From Apostichopus japonicus (taxonomy: Eukaryota; Echinodermata; Holothuroidea; Aspidochirotida; Stichopodidae), in NCBI RefSeq assembly GCF_037975245.1, contig NC_092581.1, positions 12,365,303-12,429,302 on the forward strand: a stretch of 64,000 nt of DNA. The letters are read 5' to 3'. Position 1 is the first letter of the stretch. Every line of letters starts with the position of its first letter. Of the stretch, positions 24,353 through 35,600 are shown piece after piece. Under the pieces are notes generated by a model. That model was not told the origin of the DNA. It searched no databases and worked only from the letters and a program-made list of their open reading frames with translations. The translations under genes and the position numbers were made by a program.

Positions 24353-24835
24353 AGTATTGCGAAGTTCGGAACACTGCGAAGTTCGGACACCCCTAAGACA
24401 TACACGATTTCACCATGACAACCTATAGCAACAGCCAATTTCACGAAAAACTACGAAGCTACAGATACTTTCTCTCCAAAATGACCCGTGTGCAAGTAAA
24501 TACATATTTGTCAATAAAATGACGGAGATCCATGAAGTCTGTTGTATTTACTGAAAGAGCAACTGCGCCACCAATTTTATCACCAGTGCCAAACTGTGGG
24601 ACCGGGTGTCTGAACTTCGCAATACTTTAGCAAAGAAATACCATTTCCACAGTCACGAAGAATCTTCTTGGAATACAACGTGAAAACAGTTTCGCAGGAA
24701 AGAAATTTTGGCCGTGTATCGTAATATAACACATTTCTCCCACCATATGAAGTATATTTTCAAGTGATTTATACCAGAAGATATAATTTTGGGGTGTTTT
24801 AAGGCTTAGGTGTTCGAACTTCGAAGTGTCCATGC
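24353..24835 (-). mobile_element. TA-flanked MITE, copy 3 of 4, most diverged
   Basis: Inverse orientation, about 483 bp. The GCGAAGTTCGGA end is duplicated (24358 and 24377). Bounded by TA. Confidence 0.8.
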
Positions 24836-25046
24836 TACCTATCACCTGTAGCAGACAGTGGAATATTGGATGCTGATTGGGTTAAAAAGATAACATGATT
24901 TAATGCTATCAATCAATATCATTTACAATTGCTCATTAGGACATACAAAACTGAAGATGTATTATTTCCTCTCTCTCTTCAGTATTTTGTTTTTTAGTGA
25001 GTTGGTTAAATTTTAATATTTTAATACGGATATCCCACAAGATACC

Positions 25047-25370
25047 TTGCCCCTGGCACCTGTATCTCATACCCTCAACCATATAGCATCAAACGTACAT
25101 ATTTATCGCATACGTCTGTCGTGTCGTGTAAATGACAAGTTGTTCAAATGGAACAACTTTCTAATTGTGCGCGATAAATCGTGCGCGACTCAAGACAACT
25201 CATTTACACGCTGCGATTCCGGGCGTCTTGTAATATGCTCTACTTTGCGCGTCAAAATTGCTCACGATTTAGTTTCTGCGAAAAATCCATTCACACGCCA
25301 CGAATTGTCGCGCACGACTGTCGTGTACGACAAATCGTGAGGAAAATCGTGTCGTATAAATGCGCCTTAA
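25047..25370. repeat. CG-rich motif repeat, possible MITE
   Basis: ACGACA, CGTGTCGT and GCGCGAC words recur densely and in both orientations; the right end reads, inverted, AAGGCGCATTTATACGACAC. No clear matching left end or target duplication. The two overlapping frames read through it are not gene-like. Confidence 0.4.
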
Positions 25371-25865
25371 CTTAGTTTAGACAACAGTTGCATTTTTAGG
25401 CCGACTCTCAGTCTGCACTCTGCACCACTGATCCAAAGTATACCTGGATCCAACGTAAATTTCTATAGACTTGTCTTACTTAAAGAACATTTGTATCGAA
25501 TGGAAAAGTCCCACTTTTGAAGTACATCTTGCAACTCACAGTTTGTTACTCTTGACCATTGTTTGGACCTCTAGTCTTAGTCGGCCTAAAAGTTTTTTTT
25601 TTTTATATAAATTCATACTCATTTGATAAATCTTTCAAAAGCATGCTGCATGCGTCCATTTTTCAATTTCTATTAAGTAACAGAACATTTCACTCTCAGT
25701 AAAGAATATGTTAATTTTACAGGGAAAGGCACTGGCAACAAGTTTCACACATATTTTATGTAAGTTTTGGTAAGTCTGTAAAATTTAATTTAATAAGTAA
25801 TTTTAACAGACTGACCAAAAATTGCGTCAAATATTGTGTGAACATTGTTTCCAGTACTTATCCTT

Positions 25866-26045
25866 CTAAAATGAAGAGATTCTTTTTACAGTGTATATCT
25901 GTCTCTTGTCTAAGGCCGGGATTAAAGCACATTCCAAGAAAGGCGGTTTACCATGCCCATCAAGAATGATAACATAATGGTCAACATTGCCAGCCACAAC
26001 AGGAATAATGTTCTGAATAAATTCAATTGAAACCGCCGCGTAAAT
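25866..26045 (-). pseudogene. Possible DDE transposase fragment (pogo/Tigger-like)
   Basis: One minus-strand frame reads SIEFIQNIIPVV, VDHYVIILDGHG and ECALIPALDKRQIYTVK. Hydrophobic residues followed by LDGHG are typical of the second catalytic Asp region of pogo-type DDE transposases. Only about 60 residues remain, and a hAT element (26055-26425) interrupts the region just upstream. Confidence 0.4.
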
Positions 26046-26054
26046 TGAAAGACT

Positions 26055-26425
26055 CAAGGGCGTAGGAACCGGGGGGCTGGGGGCGCCAGCCCCCCCCCAG
26101 TGAAAAATATGGAGGGGCGGAAGTATCATTCCGCCCCCCCCCCCGCTTCGCAAGTCAGAAAACCCCTTTTTCATTTCCAAATGAGAAAAAAATCTCATTT
26201 GGAGCACCAAATTGCATCTAAGGCCAGGTGAAAATGCAAACTTATAAACAAAATGGAGTGGGTGGGTTGAAGTGTGCTATATTGCACCAAATTGCATCTG
26301 AGGCCACCTGGAAATGCAAAAAAATTCCAAAGGGGGAGGGAGAACCCCCTCCCCTTAGACCCCTCCCCCAGGCCGGCCATCAGTCTTCAGCCCCCACTCA
26401 AAAGTACCTTCCTATACGCCACTGG
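26055..26425. mobile_element. hAT miniature element, family A copy 1
   Basis: Ends CAAGGGCGTAGG and, inverted, CAGTGGCGTATAGG. Exact 8 bp duplications GAAAGACT at 26047-26054 and 26426-26433. Length 371 bp. Nearly identical to 53196-53562. Confidence 0.93.
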
Positions 26426-26776
26426 AAAGACTTATTCCGTCCACAATTTCTGCCGGCTCCGCGGTTTCTCAACGACTTTGCGTCGACCCGTGCAAGCCTG
26501 AGAAATAAGAATTTCGGGCACAAAAAAAAAAGAAGAGTCAAATGATGAGTCAAAAAAAAAATGCCCGGTTTTCAAAAGACTCAGGGTGTAGGAAGAATTC
26601 ACATTTCGGAAAAGGGCGTTTCCAAAGTTACACATACAGTATTCTGTTCGGAGCACCACCGAGACTTAAGATATATGCTACCATTATTTGATTCTATATT
26701 TACCATTTACCAATCACGCATACACACAGCAAACTAAGCATCATAATCATAGGTTGTATTGAAAGGAACATCTAGT

Positions 26777-27326
26777 CAGTGCGTAGCTAGTGGTTTTGGC
26801 GCCCGGGTGCAAGAGTAGAAAATTGCGCCCCCCCCCCCAATACTGAAAGAAAAATGAATTGCGCGCGAAGCGTGCGAAAATATTTGGTTATATTTTTCGG
26901 GCAAGTCGTTACAGCCCCCCCCCCTCCCCCCCTCTAAATCAAATTGTGCTCCTACGCCTATGATATTTCCACCTTTCGAAATCTACTGCCTTGGAACTGT
27001 ATAGCCTATACTGAAATACCCGAAATTTCCGTGACATGTAGTCATTACAGAATACAGAACAGAATAATAAAAAAAGAGAAAACGGTCGAAATGGACTGAA
27101 AGAAATCACCATCTCTTAATTTGCTAATAAAAACAACTACATTCAGTTCAGATTCTTATTAGTAACTGGAAATATTCATGCCTGACGACATACATAAATT
27201 TCGTCATGTTTTTCTAAAAAGTGCTTATTTGTTTTTACTCTCATTCTCCCATTTCAGCGCCCCCTTAAACCCGGCGCCCGGGGCACGTGCCCTCCCTTTA
27301 CCCCCCCCCCCCTAGCTACGCCACTT
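26777..27326. mobile_element. hAT-like miniature element, 550 bp
   Basis: Ends CAGTGCGTAGCTAG and, inverted, AAGTGGCGTAGCTAGG, with 8 bp duplications CATCTAGT at 26769-26776 and 27327-27334. It has poly-C tracts just inside both ends. No coding sequence. Confidence 0.82.
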
Positions 27327-27334
27327 CATCTAGT

Positions 27335-29149
27335 TCTATCACAAAGTATTGGAAGAATTTGAAGCCACATGTCTAGAAACAACCATTATTACGAAAATAT
27401 ACTAAACGTTAGACTAGGATAGTATTTTCACAATTTGCCGTAATAGTTTTTATATTGCATGAAGTGAATAAATGCATATCCACTCAAAATATAGTTTGTT
27501 AATTTTACTGGTATATAACCATTTCTAACAATTATTATTATGTTTGTGTATATTTATATTCAAGTAGCTCTTCTGTACGGAAGTGTTCTGCTTAGTAGTT
27601 TCGCGCTATCTCGTTTTTGTGTTTGCGCATAGTTTCTAGAAACTGCATGGGTAAGGTAAATAATTGTCGATTCGGGTGACTACAATCTCAACAGTGTACT
27701 TTATACTGATATACACTGCAGTAATTCACTGTTGATTAAAATTGGTTTTTAGTTCACCTAAGAATGTTCACTCTGTTTAGACCAACGAGCGATATTTTCT
27801 ATGGACACTTTATACCGTTAATTATGATATGCATGATACTGTATATGCATGGGGTCTACGTCAGTAATTTTCGATATCTCAATTTAAGTGTTGTATAGCT
27901 CGTTCATTTGACACAAACCACAGTGGTGGGAAGGTTGTTTGTAGACTACTCTGACACGGAAGAAAATCCCTCGCTTAAAGTATAGCCTACGGAAAGTCAC
28001 TTCGAGGTTGAGAAATGGTTTAGAAGAGACAATTCAAATTCAAGAAAGCGGCAACGTACGTATATATAATCGTAATCGAAAGTAAATATTTATTCATTAT
28101 TACTTGAACGGCGTGCTTGCCAGGAACTTTTATGTTTGCATTCCTGACATGATGATTTCAGCGTAGGCTAATAGTATAGCCTATAGGAATAGGCGTATCT
28201 ATATAGATTACATCATTGTACGTAGACTACATGAGTGTTGCTAATCCCTATTTCAGTATACCACATGACCTGATTACATCGCCGTGTAAAATACTGAGAA
28301 ATGAACCATGGTCCCGGCCCCCTCTTCTTAATCTAATGACAATGCAAATCAGCTAGAAACATACTTTTGATTGACCAAATCAAGATACAAATGCACTGGT
28401 CAACATTTAATACGGCCATCGCGAGGGGATTTCTTATTGTTTCCAATGTTTGCATTAATGTACCGCTATTTCGTTATTAGCTATTTCCGTATTTATCGAT
28501 AATATATAGTCTGTATTTAATATCGAGAAATCCTAGCAACTCAATTCATTGAATAAGTCTTTTCCTATATCCTGTAGCATTACATCAATATTTTTTTGAA
28601 AGCCGGGAAACTAATTAACAGCATTAAATAAACAAGAGCTATCTCATTACCCGGGTGTATATGTATTTGTGTCTACATGTATGGGTGTTTGTGTGTGCCT
28701 GTGAACGTATATACTACATGTGAACTACACACATTAGCCTATGCTGAATAGTGCAGGCAGGCCAGAATTTTGCCCGACCATGTTACGGCATTTAGTCTCA
28801 ATATTTTATAGGTAAGTCTATATATACGCTCCTTTTTCAATTTTTATAAATATCATAACGAAGAACCATAACGTAGGAAAACAGACTGAATAGTCCAGAA
28901 ATACATTTAGTTTTCACCTTATCTGTAGAATTACTTTGAAGGACACCGACCAGGTTCGACAGTTTGGTTTTTAATGTTCCCAAAATGACAAATGGCACTG
29001 CTGAATTTGGGTATAGGGCCTGTTAGTTGTAATTGACTTACGACCTGTACAGGTGTCATGGATTTGCTAAGTCCTATTAAAATATGTGTTTTTTATGGTA
29101 ACTGAAGTCAAATGCAAAAGCTTATATATGTTAAAATCTTCTGAACATT
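27335..29149. other. Non-coding stretch
   Basis: About 1.8 kb with no recognisable gene or repeat. AT-rich, with short scattered frames only. Confidence 0.5.
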
Positions 29150-29702
29150 AGACCGATATTTGAAGAATGTTTAAGTTTAATAATGGAAATCTTCCTCCTA
29201 TTTACAACTCATATTTTCATTATAGATATAATATGCATCATTACAACACTAGATCTATGTATTCTCTAAACATTCCATATTCACGAACTAGACTAAGTCC
29301 CAGATTCGCTCAAGTGGTGTTACTCTATGGAATTCAATCTCATCTAATCTCACTGAATTGAATATTACTTTATATACTTTTAAAAATAGGTTGAGGAAAA
29401 AATTGATGTCGACTTCATATTACATATAATTACATGCATATTTAGACCATTCTTTAATATTGCTGTTATTCTTTTGTAATTAGCACATTGCTAATTATTT
29501 TCTTTATTTCTTTTCCTTTCTTTTTGTAAGGGGTCAGACTCGAAAAGCTTTGCTTATTCTGACTCCTCTACCCATCATATGTATATATATATATATACTG
29601 ATTTTTGCATATCATTTATTATATGTAAGTATATTAATTTACTATTAATCATGTTATAAAATATAAATTAATGATGATGATGATGGTACAAATAAACTTG
29701 AA
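29150..29702 (+). pseudogene. 5'-truncated LINE: end of reverse-transcriptase frame plus 3' untranslated region
   Basis: Frames read NNGNLPPIYNSYF, HHYNTRSMY and, after one frameshift near 29310, LWNSISSNLTELN and KNRLRKKLM followed by stop, the standard C-terminus of L2/CR1-like elements. A 3' region with GATGATGATGATGG and AATAAA (29693) follows, ending near 29702. Confidence 0.8.
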
Positions 29703-31102
29703 ACTTAAAGAATAGTGATCTGTAGTTGAAGAGAAAATTCAGAAATTAAATGAAGCCAAAAGTGATTTATAATTTAGCTATGAATACAAAGACCATTTTT
29801 TGGGATAGACGTACAACCATCTCAGGTTCAATAATATCAAAATACATAGTTTCAATGGCGACCATATGCATGGGAATTGCAGTGAACGGGTGGCAGGCCA
29901 AAACCTGTTTTCTTCATTATGCGGAGTTCTTGAACAGAGGTGTAAACTTGAAACATGTTACGACTTCCTCTTAATATTTTAAAAGAAAGGAATCATTTTA
30001 GTGTTTTGTTGTTGTCGTTGTCAAAACAAGTCATTATAGACACATATTTCGAATTAAGATCAACTTATAAGCGACCTCAATGAATAAGTAAATGGTTAGA
30101 TTGACAGTGACTCTTGCTGAATAAAATTGTAGTTTACCGTATTTTGCATTAATTAAACTGATTTTTAATCGATCATTGCTACAATAAATTGCCATTTGTC
30201 GAAAAACCAACAATTGTATATATGGGACGCCCTTTACGACCACTAACGAACACTGTAATCGGAACTACAGTTTGAAATTTTCCCCGAAAGGCAAGTAAGG
30301 GCGGTAGTGAAGAACTTAGCATGCATAGTCTCTTGACGTGTGACTTGGTTAATTCGCAGATGACAATGCAAGGGCCCTACCTGTACCGCATAAGATTTGT
30401 CATAAGGGGTTCTACTCGTAATGCGTAAGGTTGACATGTAATATACATTTTTGAGTAGTCGAATGAGAACGTTTATTAATATTACATATAAGAAAAAACA
30501 TGTGTGTTTCTTATGCGTCTTTTATCATTTATTTTCGTTATAGATACATTTCCATTTTTGTTTTTATTTAAAGCCAACTTACGTTTCCCCTATCATCATA
30601 ATAGTACTAAAACAAGCTTTGGATACATGGACTATTACGTAGAGGTTAATAATTTCTTTACCAACCACAACACATTTTAACATTTAAAGACAAGTTAACA
30701 CCATAATAGTATCAACGTTTACTAATTTAAAAGGTACTAGGTACAAGTTAACGTTCCTTTTGATAATATTATTTACCTGTTGAATATGTTTTTTTTTTCT
30801 AACATTGACAAACAGTGCAGAAACTTTTAGTAGATTTTGGTAGTTTAGCAAACTTTCTGAGAAATGACGGTCTGCCGTCGCTATTCAAAGGATTCGAACC
30901 AACGAAGTCTTCGGCTTCTGTATGTTGCCGTGTTGGACGAATCTAACAGTACGGTATAAGTCATAACAGACTTTGCGATTCGCTTTATAGTACTTGCCGA
31001 TTGTCTGTGCAATCCGCGGTCCCCTTAACAACTTTGGAAGGTCAGTAAACGTGACTCCGTAGTTTTCCCTTTCGTGAAACCAAAAGGAATTAACTAGTTA
31101 GC
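29703..31102. other. Non-coding stretch upstream of the NXPE gene
   Basis: No gene recognised. A GGTTCGAATCC-like box on the minus strand near 30890 resembles a tRNA B box but no cloverleaf could be drawn. A promoter for the NXPE gene may lie here; no TATA box is convincing. Confidence 0.45.
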
Positions 31103-31183
31103 ATGAAAATAATGAGATTAACATTTGTAAATACACATACTACATTAATTTTTTTTTTTTTTTTTTCAAGTTGTCACTGTACG

Positions 31184-32636
31184 ATGAAGACTTTCTATGC
31201 AATGCTTCTGATTATGTTTGGGACAAGTCTCGTCATCGTTTTTAATTCAAAATTTAACGATTTGACAAGAAATCAGACACCAGACTTTCAGATACAACCA
31301 ATGAGATACGATAGAAGGACAATACCGCAAATGGCGGCAAAACAAAATAGATCTTATCCACGAAATGGGTGAGTATATATTTTATTGCTTTATTCATATA
31401 CCGTCCCGTTTGACGTAGTACATACGAATCCAACCGCCGAGCGGTATACTGTGGATAACACATTTCCCAGAGAGGTTTCTATCCATTTTTAGCTTATATA
31501 CACACCAGAAAGACTAGTGAGTTATTGTAATCGAAGACAAAATTTGAGATAAAAGGCCAAAGTCTAACAAGAAAGCTTCGTTCACACTTAAATCAACACC
31601 TGGGTGATTTTCATACTTAATACAGGAACCCACATTGGTGAGTGGACGAATGAGGCATGTTTGTTTTTTAAAGGTGACCAATGGTCAAAGTCTGAAAAAC
31701 CTTGTAAGCGGGATAACTTCCAAAGCAACGCTTTGTTTGATTATGGAGCTGTTACCGGTAATAGCTCGATGGTTTGATTAACGTTTTGTGGAGGTCAAAA
31801 GGGAACAAAAACAGTCGTACATCCAATATTAGGCTTTTTTTTGTGTACTGTTCTTGTAAAAGCAGAGAGCTTATACTGGGAATCTGGGTACCATATTTGA
31901 TGCCAACATTGTCATTAACTGATCACATTACCTTAATATCTCGAAATGCTGCATTTCATCTTCGCAACCTTGGTCTTATTAGGAAATACCTTACACAGAA
32001 TGCTACAGAACAACTACGGTAGTTCATGCATACGTTACATCACGCCTTGACATGGGAAATTCTCTCTTTTACGGTCTACCAGAAATACAAATCAACCGTC
32101 TTACACGACTACAGAACATTGCTGCACGAATTGTCACCCGTTCCAAGCCAAGAGAATATGTCGTACATATTCTGAGAGAATTACACTGGCTCCCTCCCGA
32201 TCAAAGACCGAATTATTTTTAAAATATTGAGATTTTCACATATATCACTATTTTGTTAGAACTTTACCATTCTACTTGTCAGAACTTCTGTAACTATATC
32301 ACGCAAATCGTAGTTTCATGAGATCACACAATAAATTACTTCTGTGTGAAAATCGCTCAAATCGTTCATGGGGCAAAAGAGCTTTTGCTGCTGCTGCCCC
32401 TTGTCTGTGGAACTGCCTGGTTCCAGAACATGTAAAACACAGTCCATCTCTTGCTTCTTTTAAACGCTCTCAAGAGTCATCTGGTGAAAACTAATTGTTC
32501 ATTGTTGCCCATGTTTGCTTGCATTTTTGTCTTGTACTATGTTTTACTGTTTTTGTTTTGCTGTCGCACTGTTTGTGTCACTGCGCCATGAGGTCTTTTT
32601 TTTTTACGGATAGCGGCGCATTATAAATGTTCATTA

Positions 32637-32690
<54 letters not shown>

Positions 32691-35600
32691 ACAAGTTGAA
32701 AATATTCAGCATCTATAGGTGTCAAACGTTTAGTTTTTTTTTTCTAAATTTTGTTTTGCAGCGATCAACACGCAAGGACTTGTCCAAAACGGCCTACGAC
32801 AAATGTATATAAGACTTATTTGAAAGGTGACGACAAAACCACGAATAACACAAATTTTAGCCAATTGGACTTTTTGGAAACTACAAGTCCAAAATTCACC
32901 ACTTTTTCTATTATCAACGAAAAGAACAGTTATAAACTTTGTGAATTACTGGTCGTCAAAATAGAGTCACGTGATTGGAAAAATAACTCAAAAACATACG
33001 GAGGGGATTTTTTTCGCTTAAAAATTTTCAGTGAAGACCAGGTATACTCTGCTGCAGGCGAGGATGAACTCATTGATTTTCAAAATGGAACATACCTAGC
33101 GTTTTTCACTCTGAGGTGGAGTGGTAAGGTCAAAGTTCAAGTCAAGCTTATTCATCCTGTTGAAGTGCTTCCACAGATGCGGCTGACTCTTACGGGAAGA
33201 ACTGGAATGAACTCAACGTTTGTCGGCATATTTGTAAACAAGAACATCTCTGAAGAAGTATTCTGTCGATACGTAGTACTTGAGGTATATTAAATCTGTA
33301 ATACTTTTGGTAACAGTAGAAATAAGGGTATAGCCGGAGAGGAGTGGCGTATAGCTAGCTGGTATGGTAGAAATTTCTATTCAACCCCCTTTTCTCCTCC
33401 CCCTACCCCCCCCCCCCCCTCCGTCGCAATGAAATTCATCATGAAGTTCGTACAAAACATCAATCCGGCAAATTGATCAATTTCTTACTGACACACACGC
33501 TTTGTATATGGTACCATCCACGGCGTTAATTCTTTTCATTACCATACGACATTGAACGGATGACTGCAAGGATAAGTTTGCTGTGCTATAGACCGTTAAT
33601 ATCCATTACTACCATGGATATCAGATGTCGCTTCTATATCACATTTTTCGAAATAAGCATTTAAACATCCCAGGCTCATTAATTAGAGTGGTTGGACTAC
33701 CAGGTCTAGCACACGGTCCATACATACGTCAGTTCATCATATGCAGCACAAAAAGCATTTCGGGAAAATATAAGAAAATTGAAAACAAAATACATGTTTA
33801 GAGTTTATGAGAAATTTGTCCCAGGACAAATGACAAAAGATGTTGAATGTCATCCGAGGGTGCTCGGCTGGTTATATGAAGTTAAAATAGAAGTATTTGG
33901 TTGAATTAGTAAGAATTGATAAAACAATGGATTAACACTGAAAGTGAGGCCTGTCTCTATAGGAACCGATATCATCATCCGTTTAATCTTAAAGAAGCAT
34001 GAATTTCCAGACAATGTGTCATATGTGGAAGGTCAATTTCTTGACCACCAGAATATCAATATAAGCACATTAAAATTCTATTTTCTTTCGAGTGATGACA
34101 ACAATGTATACACATAACCTCCCACCCTTAAAAATTCCACCAAAATTCCTACTTCCCAATATACGTCTACACAGAAAACAGGTCCTTAACGAAGTATTTA
34201 AGTTTTAACATACATATATGCTTCCAACACGATTCCATGACTTTACCATGCAGTGAATGCAATTTACATAAGAGGGTTTCAGAGTAGTTGGTAAAATGCA
34301 CAACAATTTTTCTAGTGATCTATATGTTGATTGGTCATCCATACTAACTTGATAAAGACGTCAAAAATAGGATATTTTGTCGATTCTTGTCAAGTTACAC
34401 TAACGTGATCACCCAAGCCGAAAAGGTGTGAGCTTATATTTGTTCTTAACGTGTATATGCATTTATATGCATCTGTGTTATAACACACTAACACGTGTTA
34501 TGTGTTGGGAGCATGCGAGAGCTAGATATGTTAAAGATACAATACAGAAAATCGTAGTGGTATTATATAATTTTTTTAAATATTTTTTATAGTTTTATAT
34601 AATATAAAATATTTTTATATTTTTTAATTTTTATATTTTTTTATATTTTTGTATTTTTATATTTTTTTTAACACAGGCCGCCATAAAATGTGCCTCTAGC
34701 ATAACACGTGTTATCATGTTATAACACAGATCCATATAAATGCGCAATATATTCAAGTCGAAAACGCTATTATAAGCAACTGTACAATTCGGTTCGGGTG
34801 ACAAAACTTTTAAAAAAATGCGATATTTGTTGACTTGTCAAGTTACACAATAACAAAACATCTTGGCCAAAAACTTCTAATTATCGTGATAATGTGTCTG
34901 CTGCTCAACTTGACAACACATCGAAAAGACGATATTTGTTGACTAGTCTAGTCAAATAACACTAAAATGACATCTTGACGAAAGGTCTCGAATTGTCGAG
35001 CTGCTGTGTTATATAGCTTATATGTTATACTTAGCAACAGGTCAAAACCACGATATTTGTTTACTTGACAAGTTACATTAATATGACATCTTGACAAAAA
35101 GTATGAATTGTCGAGATCTCGCGATATACTAACCAGCTAAATCTATACAACTTGTTTGTCCCTTCAGAACAAATCGTTACTTTTATTGCATTTTTACATT
35201 TAAATATATATTTCTCATCTCCTAAATTTTCATTTTTTACGTTTTGTTCTTCTTTTCAGCCACCGTTTTGCAATTTAAGTGACCCTTTAACACACGGACC
35301 TTGGTTTTGTAAGAAACCGACCGATTCGCGTCTCACGTGTGATGACTGGAAGTGGCACAAAAAGAATAAAAAAGGAACATTTTTGAAACTGGAAGAAAAT
35401 TTGACACCTCTTTCAAAAGAGCTGCTAACAAAGTGAGCATCATATATTCACTTATGGGGAAATATTAATGGTACTAATACTTTAACGTAGAAATAGTAAT
35501 AATAAAAAGATTTGACATTTTACAATGCATTTATGTTTTGTTGGTTGCATGCATGCTTTGTTAATAATGGCAACGTTTCATTTGCGTTGGACTGACTGCA

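Noticed and set aside
30870-30960. tRNA gene on the minus strand
   Set aside because: Only a B-box-like GGTTCGAATCC is visible; no cloverleaf could be drawn.
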